From: Leucocoprinus leucothites
Taxonomy: Eukaryota > Basidiomycota > Agaricomycetes > Agaricales > Agaricaceae
Assembly (NCBI GenBank): GCA_013368445.1
Contig: JAACJO010000009.1
Coordinates: forward strand, 1-64,000
Length of the DNA: 64,000 nucleotides
Reading direction: 5' to 3'
The notes beneath the pieces were generated by a model, which saw only the letters and a list, made by a program, of their open reading frames with translations, was not told where the DNA came from and did no database searches. Position 1 is the first letter of the stretch. The number at the start of each line of letters is the position of its first letter. This document shows, piece by piece, positions 47,100 through 59,819 of this stretch. The position numbers and the translations under genes are program-made.

Positions 47100-47924
47100 A
47101 TGTCATAAATAACGCCCTGATGCATGGATTATGTTGTGCGAGGACGACGTTCCTTTCCCAAGTCCTTCGCTCCAGGTGTTGCTACGACGGATTTCACCAA
47201 CCTGTTATAACCCTCAAGAGTTTACATCAACTCGAGATTTATTGGTTGCAGAGCAAGCAGTGGTCATTTCGCGGTTTGCGTGAACCCATCCGTCGCATTA
47301 ACAACCCAGATAATCTCACCATGACTGTAGTTAGTAATCGTAATTATTGAAGTCACGATCATGATTATTGAAATCGTGCTTACAATTATACTATAACCCC
47401 AAGTGTAGTCGAATATACTTTTGACAGGTCACTATCAATGTCGCGTTTGTTCTCATATGTGAGTTACTCAGATAGTCGGACAATCGGAGATTATTCTCAA
47501 GATAATCTTAAGTAATATAATGTTGAAGCAATCAACTAAACCCAGGTAATCCCGGCTCTATAATCGTTTATAATCTGATCAAAAATAATCTCAAGAAAAT
47601 ACATGTGGACAGTGGACAGATCAAGAGCCCCACGAATGTCAACAGATTGGTGACACGATAGACCAGTACACGGTACTGATTGGGTCGTGATCATATGCCA
47701 TCGTGATTGTGTTTGCTTTGACGACCTGGGAACTCCAGGAAAGTGTGTGAAATGATCGCTCCGAGCATCAGGGATCTTTCTTGCCAACGTACAACACCAC
47801 CCTAACGGTTTCATCACTGGACCACCAACTAGGTGTGTCCAAATTTCTTCTTCTCAGATGTCTCGATTCAACTCAATACCCTGTATTTTTTCAGCTTACC
47901 AGTAAAAGAATCAGGAGAGTCAAG
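47100..47924. other. AT-rich intergenic region
   Basis: Several copies of ATAATC/GATTAT-type words occur between 47300 and 47590 without clear terminal repeats; a decayed small element is possible. No gene. Confidence 0.4.
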
Positions 47925-49244
47925 ATGTCAAGCATAGACAACATCCCCGTTGAAATCCTTGGATATATATTCTATTCCCTCGTCCCTCATCGAAGCCTTG
48001 ACGACCCCCAAAGAGATATCGATCCTCAATACTGGAGCCTTTCGTACAACACAATCACCTGCCTTCGTCTCGTATCTCGACACTGGAATCAGGTCATCTT
48101 GTCTGACTCCTGGTTCTGGTCAGACATCGCTATCAGAGTTGACCTACACGATGACCCCCATTACCCCTATGAACCTCCACTTGATGTCCTACAGATGTGG
48201 ATTGACAGGTCGGAGGGAGCACCGTTGCATATCATGTTGGAACTCCCAGAGTGTTTCGGCCTGACCCCGCGTGGTTCCCAGGGCCCAAGCCATCATATGC
48301 GGGATGAATTCGATGCACGGGAATACCTCTGGGAGATTATTCCACTCCTCATGAACTGCTCTACTCAGTGGAGGGGTCTGTCTGTCACGGCCACCGTTGA
48401 CGCCCTGACAACAATATTCTCTCTCTTGGATCAAGTTCCGCAGCTTCAGATGGTCGACCTCTGTATTCTCTATGATTCGGATCACGATAACCTGAAGGGT
48501 TTCAAGCAACTTGCACCAATGCTAGAAAAAATAACCTTCCTCAAACTCTTATCCATACCAGGCGTTAACCCAGTCTCCGAAGCTCACGACTACATATACC
48601 TCGACATTCCTCCTCGCACGCTTAGCAGGATAACAGAGCTTGAGCTTGGCGAGGCTATCCGTCGCCCCATATTGTTGTCTGTCCTGCGAGAGTGTTCAGC
48701 CCTCAGGTGGACAGACGTTAATAGTGGCTGGCCCGTTGAGGATACAACCCTCCCTGTTCAGCGATTTCAGCTCCCTTATCTTGAAACCTTGATCCTGGGT
48801 TTAGACGGGAACATTCACCAGTTCTTTGACTTTATCGAGCTGCCCAATCTCAGTGTGCTCCAGGTTTCAACTCTTTACCCGGGAATTGATGCTTCTACCG
48901 CTATGTTATCACACATTTTCCCTAGAGTCTCTCATCCATTGCAAATCTTTATTTGGAATACACTACCCCTAGAAGTGCTAGAGGCTTTCTTGCTTGGTGA
49001 TGATATGCGATTGTTTGCAATCCCCGTGTTCCACGCTGGGTATACTCGAGCAGCTGCTCCTGAGGAGGCTGAGGCTACCACAGAGAACGCCCGAGCTACG
49101 TTAGCACACTTGTTTCCAAACAAAAATTTTGCTTTTACAAAGGACTCACATTCTTTTGGCTGGGTAGACTGGGATGTTTACCGACAGTGGGGGCATACGC
49201 TACCTTACTACCCACGTAGCAATGTGGTGAGATGCTTCCAATGA
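47925..49244 (+). CDS. F-box/LRR protein
   Basis: A single open exon of 439 codons. It begins with an F-box, MSSIDNIPVEILGYIFYSLV, then CLRLVSRHWNQVILSDSWFW. LRR-like segments follow (VPQLQMVDLCILY, ISRITELELG-type repeats near residues 245-260, LPYLETLILGLDG, LPNLSVLQVSTLYPG). The same frame reaches an ATG at 47781, but the Met at 47925 places the F-box at the N-terminus as in related agaricomycete proteins. It is probably an SCF substrate adaptor; the target is unknown. No introns. Confidence 0.85.
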   Translation: MSSIDNIPVEILGYIFYSLVPHRSLDDPQRDIDPQYWSLSYNTITCLRLVSRHWNQVILSDSWFWSDIAIRVDLHDDPHYPYEPPLDVLQMWIDRSEGAPLHIMLELPECFGLTPRGSQGPSHHMRDEFDAREYLWEIIPLLMNCSTQWRGLSVTATVDALTTIFSLLDQVPQLQMVDLCILYDSDHDNLKGFKQLAPMLEKITFLKLLSIPGVNPVSEAHDYIYLDIPPRTLSRITELELGEAIRRPILLSVLRECSALRWTDVNSGWPVEDTTLPVQRFQLPYLETLILGLDGNIHQFFDFIELPNLSVLQVSTLYPGIDASTAMLSHIFPRVSHPLQIFIWNTLPLEVLEAFLLGDDMRLFAIPVFHAGYTRAAAPEEAEATTENARATLAHLFPNKNFAFTKDSHSFGWVDWDVYRQWGHTLPYYPRSNVVRCFQ

Positions 49245-50074
49245 TCTGATTAGGCACCAATATCTTTTTCTAATTTTTTCATGTCACCCGGCTCGAGATC
49301 TCGCAGGTAGTTACATATCATAGTAAATACGGGTCTGGAAAAGACTCATTTCTGTGACTCTTTAAAATTACAGTGTAATTCAGGCACTTGGTGGAGGCTC
49401 CCATTGCAGTGGAGGATCAGAAATGTCAATAATTGCACTATGCTTTCACGGAGTTAAGTATTCTGGATACATCTTCCAGTTGGTTAACAATAGCCTTTTT
49501 TCACGACCATAGCTTTTTAGAAGCTGGGAAGGGAATAAACCAAAGCTGGCAAGAGAGGGGTACTATGAGAATGGTAGAGACTGCCGCTTTACTGAGATCG
49601 CGTAGTTCCAGGGTGGGGTAAGGAGACGAGTGACATTAAGTAAAGAGCATGATAGGTTAGGATATTAGCATCGGATCAAAACTAATCGCCGCTGGGCTTT
49701 GAGTTGTGGGTCGGGTGGGCGGATGATCTCTGGTAGGATAGACGTGGTCCAACGACTTGGGAGTAGCACTGGGGCTGCGGGTATGTGGGAATAGTTAAGA
49801 TTACCTTTTTTTTTTTGGCCTCACTTATCGTTGAGGTCAAAGTCGATGGACGCAAGTACCCGGCCCTTCTCGGTTGTCACGGTCGTCTCTGATAACCACT
49901 TTTTGAAGAGAGAAACTAGAATGCCGCGTTCAGAGAAAGTAGACGGTCGACGAGTCGTTCTGGGCGAAGACAGATATACACGTGACCAACTATTACATCA
50001 GCTGGAGCGTGACTGGTCAACGAACAGGTCAATCTAGTTGAACGCAGCAAACTCAAGGTCATCGTTCCGCCATA
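49245..50074. other. Intergenic
   Basis: No coding signal; contains a T-run near 49805-49818. The right end is the NDC1 promoter. Confidence 0.5.
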
Positions 50075-52600
50075 ATGTCTTCATCGACATCCACTGCTCC
50101 TGCAGCAGCCTCTGCAGAAGTGCGGACAATACCAATCAGGGCCATACCGAGCAGTCTTGCCATAAAGTCTACTCCTACCATCCCGCCCTCGACAGAATCC
50201 TACGAACCGCTGCTCAAGGCAGTACTACGACACCGTCTCGTCTACAACATATTTCTACAGTCTGGTCTTTTGACCTGGGCTGCTGTAACAATATCTACCA
50301 TATGGCAGCAGGACGCGACTTCGCTGAGCATTGCTCAGTTCATTCTGGCGCCATTCGGTCCTCTGACAGCTTTGGCATCGCTCGTCGTCTGGGCTTCTAT
50401 GGCACTACCTGTCATCGTGCTAAGAAAGCTCTTGCTCAATCGTGCGTATTCTGTTTTGCTCTGATCTTGTGTCGACTCACCAAGCTTTTCGAATGAATAG
50501 CAACGCGAGCCACAGCGACTTCTCCGGCTAATTCACTCTCTAATGCCCTGGCTAAACCCAACTCACGACGCGCATTTCTCGTGTACATCGTCTCAGCACT
50601 CGTCCTTGTATTGGTACACACCATCCTATCCTATGCGGTTGAATCTGCCGATCCAAAACTACGACTTTTCGTCAAGTCAAAGTATGTCAGACCATCTCGC
50701 GCAATTCACGAGTTCCTAGCTAACGACTCGCTCCAAGAAAACATCCACATTACCTAAATGGTCGTCTTATCTTCCTTATCATATCTCAGGCTGCTATTGC
50801 CGCTGTTTATGGGATTAGAAATGTCATGTTGGACCGCCCGGCTTTCAAGTGGGGGATTGCAGAACAGGTAAGCAGCTGCAGTCCAGCTCTTTAAGTACTG
50901 GCCCATAACGTTTCACAGAAAAGCGAACAGAACCTGAATATCACCCTTCTCGACGTCTTACGATCGCTCATCGTTTCGAGCCTGCTTTCATTTCTGGCTC
51001 TCCCTATAACTGCAATCGTCTTTGGTGTCTTGCGGTTTTTCCTTCCTATCCTATACAAACTCCCCTTCGTCTCACTCTTCCTACGACCCTTTACTGCCCA
51101 CTTCCTTCGCGGCTCCTGGACCATTTTATTGCCTCTCCGACACGTTGACCTTATTCGACGGGCGCTTCAATTGGGTTTCGTCTCGTTTTTCATTTGGGAC
51201 ACGGCAGACACCCTGTTTGATCTCAATGTTTCGAAGGTCCGTTTACTCCATAAACACCCCTTTTCTCCCGCAGCTAATTCTTTGCTCAGCAAATCTCGAT
51301 CACAGGCCTCACTGCAGACCCAAACCAGACCCTGATATCGGGTATCTCGTCCAGTGATCCTACATTCAAATATTTCGCATACTCTGAACTAAGTACGCTG
51401 GCCGAAGACAAATCAGCCACCGGTGTCGCTCAGCGTACGGCTCTCTTCGTCGACCAAAAGTATACCCCTACCCTGTGGTCTCGTTTCATCCGCGAAAGTC
51501 TCCTTTTGCTTGGGAACGATTACCAACTCTTCCTTCGCCGCGGTAGCCCCGCACCGCCACCCGCTCCAGCACCCGCATCAACACCTGCAGTCAATATCAG
51601 TTCTATCACATCAAACTCAATTCCCGTGCTCAGAAAGCGAATTTTCAAGAGCGACAGCGAAGACGCGATTGAAACGACGCTAGACGTCCTGTCGTCTGAT
51701 GGCCCTATCTCCCGAGCAGTAGACGCTAATGTGAACGCTGTTGAACTACCCGAGATTTTCCGGTCGGCAGAGATTAGGGTCATACCACAGGCAACGAAGC
51801 AGGAGGTTCAGAAAGGGGCGGAAAGCGCGAAGGGTGCTTTGGAAATGACTCGGCAAAAGATCAATGAATTTTCATGCCGAGTTTACAAGCACTATGTGCC
51901 GCCCGTTGCGACTGAGTATCTCGATAGATGGTTAACGTGGTGGAAGAAGGAGCGTGCAAATAAGATAGTAGAGAAGAGCCTACCCTTGCGCGAGTTGGAC
52001 ATTGTTGTTATCGAAGGTGAATCACTCTCATTCTGATGGTTGCTGCGACAGAGCTGATAACCACTAACTCACATTCATACGCACAGTAATATCCCGATTA
52101 ACTTGCGCATCGTTAACTGAAGATCGATATGGTGTCGTCCAAAGAGACATTCCACGAATTCTCGAAGCCTTCCTCTCCTTCCTTTCCGCGGTCGAGGAAT
52201 ACCAAGTCCAAGTGAACTCACTCTATATCCCGCCCAATTCAGACGAAGAAGGAGAAGCAGGAGCGACAACATTGACACCGAAAGAACTGGAAGAACGCGA
52301 GAGGCTACGATATGAAGTGGAAAAGGGCGGGGAAGTGTTGGGCGCTATGGCTGATGGTGAGTGTGTTCGAGCTTCTATGTGTTTCTATTATCCCTATATT
52401 AAAGGGATGGACATGAAATGAAATCGCGTGTGTACTGATTTGTGCTTCACTTTTGCCTCGTGTTTGCTCTTGTTTCTTCTTTACCAGGTCTTAAAGAGGG
52501 TGTTGCGCGTATTGTGCGAACGTTTGGAGATAGGTTATTGGCATTCAAGTTCCCACCTCGAACAGCACAGAAGTTACAGGGTTTCCTTGATTATTGCTGA
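50075..52600 (+). CDS. NDC1: Nucleoporin Ndc1
   Basis: Seven exons: 50075-50441, 50501-50681, 50738-50867, 50919-51236, 51290-52016, 52087-52356 and 52488-52600, all in frame, giving about 700 residues. The N-terminal half has around six hydrophobic segments (VYNIFLQSGLLTWAAVTIST, FLVYIVSALVLVLVHTILSY, LIFLIISQAAIAAVYGI, SSLLSFLALPITAIVFGVLR, LPLRHVDLIRRALQLGFVSF). The soluble half starts with DPTFKYFAYSELSTLAED and ends with an amphipathic region (GVARIVRTFGDRLLAFKFPP). This is the Ndc1/Nup family (PF09531): a pore-membrane nucleoporin that helps insert nuclear pores and, in yeast, the spindle pole body in the nuclear envelope. Intact, single copy. Confidence 0.92.
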
Positions 52601-54260
52601 TCTTCTGATCTTCCTGATGTAATTTTTTCTTTTAAAAGTACTCGTAACGGTTTAATTACACACTTTGATGAATGTGGACAAATTGTTGGTGGGGCATTAA
52701 TGAAGTTCTTGGTATTTGCCTAAGCGTATGGTGTTTCCGGAGGGTAGAAGTGTGGTGGCGGTGGGACGACTGTCATGTTTTACGTGGGTTTGGTGCATGC
52801 GCAGGGTCAACAGCATTTGGGTCCCAGGCCTGCATTGCTCGAGGAGCGACTTGGAATTGAGACTAAGAACCACATACATACATAAATAGAGAAGCTCAGA
52901 ATGGTATTGATGTCGAGGAGATATGTAAACTTGACTTTAAGGAGCATATCTTTTCATCGGTCCTTTTCACCCCATTTGGCTCTGTCTAAAGTTTACAATT
53001 TTGGCTACACTAGCGGGATTTCCTGTTTTGTTCTGAGACACACTTGAGGCAGCATAGCACCATGCTCTAACGGAAATTGTCAACTTCGTCCGTTGGTACG
53101 TAGGCATGGAACATTACAGTACATTTTCTGGCTAGTTATAAATTGAAACGTGTTAGAGCACCTACCCGATGGGTCGCGTTGGGGACAACTCTGTCCATCA
53201 TCCGGTATCGGAATGAAGGAGGCTCGACTTTCAGCCAACGAGTTCATTTTACTCGGCCCCCGACCTAAACGATTTTTGTTTTGTCGACTCGTGAACTCTA
53301 GTTTTCCTTTCATTAGCCCAACGAAGGTATATAATAATGGTGATGCTCATGTCCACCAGGGCTGGAGCCACGATGTCGGGAAACGAATTCTCAGAGTGAT
53401 AGCCATAATTAAAGCGCGCAAGCACGAGGAACAAAGATTTCATCGAAGCCGGTCGGTTTGACACATGTGCAACTCGTACGAGGCTTCCCTCCGTCTAAAT
53501 GAGATGACTAAAGCCTGCCCTGTTAATTTCCAGCATTTCACCTTACTTTTAGAACCCATCGAACGTCGAACCTATTATTTGCGGCTATCCTTTTGAGCCG
53601 GATCATAGTGCCTCGCGACTTCAACCATCATTTTCTTCCCAGCTACAAATTCGAGAAGATCGGACATGTTGAGTGGCAATGATTTCGTCAGAGCTGTGTG
53701 TCCGTTGTAACTTGCTAGCGTACGATCGGTGATTATGTTCTTTGTCTTCAGCTTCTTCAGGGGTATGGCCCGGGTTCTGGTCCCTGTTAGGGTCATTTCT
53801 GTCCTCGTTGCTTAATTTTCAGCCTTTACCTCTGACTGCTTGCTGTTACAGGAGCCAAGCCCGAAATAAACAGCAAGTAATGCTGCTGCGATTCGCTCAT
53901 CATGGCAATGTTCCATTTGTACATGAGCTAAAGGTCGGTTTCTGTTGCAGTCATACTTGAAATGAATTCTTGATTCACACGTGGCCCCATCAGGGAAAGA
54001 AACACGGAAAGACCGAACGAATTGAATGAAGTGTCAATATGAAATGCATTCGAAAAAAAAGACTCAAGCGCCAGCGGAGATCATCATCACAACCAGATAT
54101 AGTCCCACCGATCATTTTTACCTGACAATTCCGGCTTTTTGCTCGCCTCCACCCCTCGTTATAGTCTGAGTGGCGAATGTGGAATGCCCATTAATATATA
54201 AGAAGCCCTCCGACGGCAAGGTGGATATCCCTCAAGGCCTCTCTCCCTCCTTGCGTCCCT
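52601..54260. other. Intergenic, no confident gene
   Basis: A 73-codon minus-strand frame at 53575-53796 (ending FVAGKKMMVEVARHYDPAQK) and a plus-strand frame at 53150-53461 lack recognisable domains. Either could be a small gene, but nothing beyond openness supports it. Confidence 0.4.
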
Positions 54261-56183
54261 ATGCCGATCCTCACCCGGCCAGGCGTGTTTTTCATTTGGG
54301 CGCTTGTGGCCTTCCTCCTCACTCCACGACTCCTGGTGCTCGACGCCCTCGCTATCCTACAGTGGAATCTCTCAGTAATAGATTCAGAGATATCTGTTAG
54401 AGTTACAGCGACGCAAACGTGTACTGGGCTTCGCGAACAGCTCGGACCAGCGGTGGTACAGGTAAATGGAGAGAGCGACTATGTCAAGGCTATCCAAAAC
54501 CCTGCCAGTCTATTCAACTCTGTTCATAGACCAGCCTGTGTCGTTGCTCCGCGAAATGCTGTAGACGTGCAGGTCGCTATGGCGGCTATATACCGTGATA
54601 GAGTAAGGTATGCGGTGATGTCAGGTGGTCATACAGGGATGACTGGTTGGAATACGTGCGTAATTTCGATTATAGGCTTTGTTGTCAACCAGCTCAGTCT
54701 TAGGATACAGCGTTGAAGATGGCGTCCTCATTTTCTTCGGAAACATGACCAACATTACCTACGACGCGAAACGGAACAGAGCTACGATACAGCCCGGAGT
54801 GAGATGGGGAGATGCGTTGGAGTATCTGGAGCCGTACGGGGTCGCCGCAATGGGTGGGCGCCTAGGGTAAGTATTCCTCCTATACACCATCCAGCTCATA
54901 ATCCATATTCCCTATAGGAACATCGGCACGGGGCTCCTTCTAGGTGGAGGAATCAGCTATCTAGCCCCAGAGAATGGCTGGTCGACAGACGGCATCACTG
55001 AGATGGACGTCGTGCTGACCAACGGCAAACAAGTTACTGCCACGGCAACCAACCAATACTCCGACCTTTTCCGTGCTCTGAAAGGAGGGGGGAGTCGATT
55101 CGGCATCGTCACGCGCTTCGAGATTGAGCCAGTCCGCGTTGGAAGAAGGACGGACGAGAAGTGGTATGGGGGAATTGTCGTTGTCAGTCCGTCCATCATG
55201 CTTTATTGAGGGCTTCAATCAGCACTCAAACTGTCGACGCCACTGTCTAACAAGTCCACTTTTATTTGGTTCAGTACCCCGAGTCTTCTGCAGAAGCACT
55301 AATTCGAGCAGCACATAAGTTTGTGGAGACAAATAAGGATCCTAAAGCGGGTATGCGATTTCCAGCTCAACTTTCATGTGCCAAGAGCTTTGCTTAGTCG
55401 GAGATAGCGGCGCTTTTTATTCTAGGCTATGTCATGCGGGACGGTCGACCGATTGCCAGTAACAACGCGGCGTACTTCTATCGAGGCTCGAGCTTGCCGA
55501 ACGACGTTTTTGGAGATCTTTTGGATATCCCTACAGAGTCCAAGCACCTGGGACCCATGAGCTATTTTGAGGCCGCCAATATTTTTGGGTCTGGAGAGTA
55601 TCGAGAAAGTGGAGAACGCTTCTCTGGTGCATCGTTCGCGGAAGGTCCGGAGAAGATTCTGAAGGCATATCGGGACTTCCGACATTTCGCCTTAGAAACT
55701 GCTCATCTCCTTAACTCGACGGTATTCGCGTTAACCCCGATCCCCCTTCATCAAATCCAAATCGCAAAAACTCGAGGAGGAAATGCCTTAGATGCCGCCG
55801 AGGCTCCGTATCTATCTGCCCACTGGCATACTGTATTTCTTGCTGGCCAAGAACAAATACCACCGAAAGTGGAGCTAGGGCTGCAATGGCTGATGAGGCA
55901 GTGAGTTTGGTCTACCCGAATTTGATGTTATGAGCCGATCTAAAATTATCTCTTATCAAGAAACCCACCTTCGCCCGGGGCACCACTGGACATGAATGAA
56001 AGTGATGCATCTCAGAACGTTTATGCTACCTATGGGGACTATGAGTTTCTTCGGAAGGTATATCACAAGTATGATCCTACTAGGTGAGTTTGAGCTGAGT
56101 GAGCGTCCTGCGTGCACCCATCCACGCTGATTGGTCATATTAGATTCAACGTCAGATACAGCCAAGGGCCTATCGGTCTCTGA
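54261..56183 (+). CDS. FAD-linked oxidoreductase (PCMH-type), secreted
   Basis: Seven exons: 54261-54655, 54711-54866, 54918-55182, 55275-55350, 55426-55900, 55961-56083 and 56144-56183, all phase-consistent; about 510 residues. A signal peptide or anchor (FFIWALVAFLLTPRLLVLDA) opens the protein. The FAD-binding PCMH domain follows: CVVAPRNAVDVQVAMAA, YAVMSGGHTGMTGWNT (the His in GGH is the usual flavin-linking position), TIQPGVRWGDALEYLEPYGV, GTGLLLGGGISYL and LFRALKGGGSRFGIVTRFEI. The C-terminal substrate domain ends in FNVRYSQGPIGL. The BBE-type GxCG cysteine is not seen, so a mono-covalent flavin is likely. Such enzymes oxidise alcohols, sugars or secondary metabolites; the substrate is unknown. 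No biosynthetic partner genes are adjacent. Confidence 0.88.
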
Positions 56184-56896
56184 TGGCCTTCTGAAAATGT
56201 GGCATTCTCACTTTTATAGACACCGATGGCTCAATTGTCGTGCAGGTTACACTGGTATCATATTAAGTATACTATGCACATTTGTATACTCGGCAAGCTG
56301 GCTAAACAATATTACATTAGTAAATTAGTGGTTTACGTGCTGGACGACAAGAAAGCTGTGAGCTGGAATAGAACAAGACTTGACTGGTATTCTCTCGTGC
56401 CGACACGACAAAGCGATATCTGATATTAACTTGTGGTAATGACTTGCTAATGTTCTCAACGTACTGCATCAGAGTAGCCACCTGGACGTCTGGGCACCAA
56501 CTATGGTAGTCAACTTTGTGGAGCCCCCGACTCCTCATGCGTCATGCAAGGTGCGCGCTCTGAACTGCGTTTTCCACGTGTCGAAATAAGCCCAGGATAA
56601 CATAAGATTGCTTCGATGCGTTGATCATTTTTTCACATTCGGCCAAGTTGGTTGTTTATCTTTCCAGGCCACTTGTCTTTTTCCGGAAGCATGCCCGCGA
56701 TTCGCCGATAAGAGAAAACACGACCCCCTGTGTTATCGTCATGATTCTTGCCCCTCGCTTCCAGCACTCCCCACCTGTAGTATAATATGAGCTCGACGAC
56801 AAGGGCTAGCGCTCAGCTAACCTTATCTCTTCGACCGACACCACTACCATCGACCCTTTGGAAAGCTCAGTTTACGCATAGCTCGAAATTGACGGC
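56184..56896. other. Intergenic
   Basis: 3' flank of the oxidoreductase and promoter of the next F-box-like gene. Nothing else seen. Confidence 0.5.
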
Positions 56897-58309
56897 ATGA
56901 GTTTAACAGATACAGCTGCAAAACAGGACCAATCGGTCACACGACCCGGTAGCGGAATTTTAGGGCTCAATCGTGACATATTGTTTACAATTACACAGTA
57001 TTGTCTGTCCCACGAAGACTCGGAGTCGATTGAGATTCCGCCGACTTTGCAGAGCCAGCAACTCATCCTCTGCCAAGTATGCCGTTCCCTCCGCTCGCTC
57101 ATCCTTACAAGTCCGAGTTTGTGGACAAGGTTTACCTTTACCGGGACGAAATTGGGGCAGCATAGAGAGCTGTTCAAGGAGTGGCTTAGCCGCGCAGAGG
57201 GACTCCTTGACTCGTTTCCTATTTCAATCGAGAACAGAGAGGGGTGCAGTTTCTCTGTCGTCGAGTTGGAGGAATTCGTTCTTCCATATTCAGATCGTCT
57301 TCTTCGGTTACACCTTTATCTCGAGTACGAGGCCCTGGACAGGTTGTTCCACCCCATCCTCCCGATAGCGTTTCCGCGCCTTGCCAACTTTTCGGTGATT
57401 TGCAGTGACTTCCAGCAGCCTTCCCTCCTGGATGTCGAGCCAATATTCCGAGGATCCCCTGTCGAGGAGTTCGCAATGACTTTAGGACCTCCCGTGCTCA
57501 TACGGGGTCTCGGTATTTCGTGGGCCGGTCTGAGAGTTCTACGTCTTATAGTAACGCGAGCCCGTTTCTACTTTCCTATCTCCTGGATCCACGCGATTCT
57601 TAATGCTTGTCGGGAGACGCTCGAAACTTGCTCCATCTCCCTGGAGCCAACGACCGACCCCGATCTCCCTCGACTCACCCTTCCGCACCTAAATCATCTG
57701 TCTATTCACTTCAGAGACTCCGGGTGGAAGACCCAAGCTGGTTTTTTCAACTTCCTTTCGCTCCCATCTCTCCTCTCCCTCGAACTCTCGTGCTACGACG
57801 GATTGGCGTTCAATGAAGCTTGTTCAGCTCTCAAGTCTTTCTTTCACAGGTCGTCTAGTATACGGCGCCTATGTTTCGAGCGCACGCCTTCGCCTGGTAT
57901 GGGCTTCAGCACGACGGTCAACTCGTTAGAAGTCGTCAATATTCTCACACTGCTGTCGAATCTCAGAAGTATCCACCTTCCGAAGGGACCCCACACAAAC
58001 ATTGTGGCAGTCCTGGAGGCAGTTTTGCTGAAAGGAGTTTGCCCATTTTTGGAGACGATGGAAATAACGGTAAATAATGGAATGCAAGTGGTCCGGGTGA
58101 TCCAGGCGTTATGGAACGAGACAGCGGGGATAGGAGGAAGAGAGAGAAGTATTCGGGGCATCAAGCTTGTTGACCCGAAACTATCGTGGATTGGGAATGA
58201 CGAATCCTCCCAAACGGAGGATCCGGACATTGCTGCTGTTCAAGCAATCCTTCGCGAGCTGAAGGACGAGGGATTAGTGGTCACACTTACAAATACTTTG
58301 GAAGCTTAA
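56897..58309 (+). CDS. F-box-like/LRR protein
   Basis: A single exon of 470 codons. After a short polar start it has an F-box-like unit (GLNRDILFTITQYCLSHEDS, then LILCQVCRSLRSLILTSPSL, W). LRR-type segments follow (LRLHLYLEYEALDRLF, FPRLANFSVICSDFQ, LRVLRLIV, LETCSISLEP, LPHLNHLSIHF, LPSLLSLELSCYDG, LSNLRSIHLPKG, FLETMEITV). It is probably a Skp1-binding adaptor with an unknown target. It is convergent with the F-box gene ending at 58552, which has a similar overall plan. Confidence 0.82.
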   Translation: MSLTDTAAKQDQSVTRPGSGILGLNRDILFTITQYCLSHEDSESIEIPPTLQSQQLILCQVCRSLRSLILTSPSLWTRFTFTGTKLGQHRELFKEWLSRAEGLLDSFPISIENREGCSFSVVELEEFVLPYSDRLLRLHLYLEYEALDRLFHPILPIAFPRLANFSVICSDFQQPSLLDVEPIFRGSPVEEFAMTLGPPVLIRGLGISWAGLRVLRLIVTRARFYFPISWIHAILNACRETLETCSISLEPTTDPDLPRLTLPHLNHLSIHFRDSGWKTQAGFFNFLSLPSLLSLELSCYDGLAFNEACSALKSFFHRSSSIRRLCFERTPSPGMGFSTTVNSLEVVNILTLLSNLRSIHLPKGPHTNIVAVLEAVLLKGVCPFLETMEITVNNGMQVVRVIQALWNETAGIGGRERSIRGIKLVDPKLSWIGNDESSQTEDPDIAAVQAILRELKDEGLVVTLTNTLEA

Positions 58310-58551
58310 TATCGGTTTAATATGTACTACTCATCTTTATGCCATCGCACCTCGCTCTGAAACCGTCACCGCGAGTAAAGACGCCACTGATCGAATGATC
58401 AAGTTTAAGCGAGAGCTAATCATTCCCGCGGTAGACAGCACACACGGAGTCAACCCAGGAATTATATTGAATAAGCAGCAGTGTTCAGAAAACATAGGTA
58501 TATACTACGACGATTCAAGCTACGTAGATGACTCCAATCTACATTAAGAAA

Positions 58552-59819
58552 CTATGAATGGCCAGTCCATCCAACGGAAAAACGACCAGGGCTAGGTTCC
58601 GGGATCAGAGAAATGCGATTCATGATGTTATGCGAAGCGGAGCTAGCAATGATCTGTCTCGTATTACTCTCAACCTTCACATTGCAGATCTTGTACGTCG
58701 ATAGCCGCGAAAGTGTTGGGCTGCGGAAAAACTGCGTGGACCGATTAGATCGGAGTTCATCAAACCACATTGCGCATGTATGAAGGGAGGGTGATCGGTC
58801 TTCAATGAAGCTGAGAAGAGGACCAATGTTCCTTGCATGCCGTGGGACCTCCGACCAGGTGATAGATACTTCAAGAACCTTTAGACCTCCCATCTCTAAA
58901 AATTTGAAAAGGTCTAGGTTGGCATCATATATCTCAAGCCTGAGATGGCGAAGCATAGGAAAGGAAGTGAATTGGGCGTCAGGGGAGAGTGTATGATATT
59001 CTGGAGAAGCAGACCACTGGCCATCAACGTGAATGTTGGCCGAGGTAAGACTGGTCCGAGTCTCCGACAAGATATTTAATACTCCCTCCATCCAGCCCTC
59101 GTACTGCAACCCAAGCGTCTCCAGGCCACTCAGTCGCATGTTGTAGTAGCGCCCCCAGAGCGTTATCCAGTCAAAAGTCGCAACCTCTAGATGAAGCTCG
59201 CGGATTATACCTGGAAAGGTGACGAAAGAAGGACCAACCACCTCAATGGCGTCTTCGTCCAGGATGCCGGCATCGATAGAGAGTTTCGTGAGATGACGTG
59301 CTCGGGACAAGTCTCGTGGAAAACCCTCGATTCCCAATTCACTGAGAAACCATAACTCGCCCCAGTGGATCATGTAGGGGGACAAAACGTTGAAAATGGC
59401 TTGGGCATGCGAATGGCGAATGGGGCTCTGATCACTGGGCATAGAAATCAGGATCTCGATGGGTTGTACTCCTTTCGTTCTTTGGATCCACTGATTCACG
59501 ACGTCAGGTGGAGGATATCGAGACGTCCTTGTCGTGACATCAACAGCGACTCGTCTCCAGAGCTGGGTCATTGAGAGCGCAATATGATTCCAATGTCGAC
59601 ATACGCGGCGTATGGCTGACAATGTCTTGTATCTGATATGGAAGTGTGAAGGCACATAATCGTCGGCACTTGAAACGGCGAGCCACAAGAGATCTCCCAG
59701 CAACTCGTTCGGAATTTGACTCGTCCTATGGAGGTATAAGCATGAGCATCCTATAATCGCGAGTAGGGTGCTGCAACTCACGCTGGTGGGTGATGAGTCT
59801 GGTGTTGCGACATCGACAT
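58552..59819 (-). CDS. F-box/LRR protein
   Basis: Two exons: a short one (59782-59819, MSMSQHQTHHPP) and the main exon (58552-59725), joined across a 56-bp intron with phase preserved to give ATSQIPNELLGDLLWLAV. The F-box continues with LSAIRRVCRHWNHIALSMTQ, LW. LRR-like segments follow (LTKLSIDAGILD, IIRELHLEVATFDW, LSGLETLGLQYEGW, FPMLRHLRLEIYD, LKVLEVSITWSEVP). About 400 residues. SCF-type adaptor by inference. No break seen. Confidence 0.85.

Noticed and set aside
47300..47590. AT-rich repeats as a second MITE
   Set aside because: Repeated ATAATC words are present, but no matching terminal inverted repeats could be defined.
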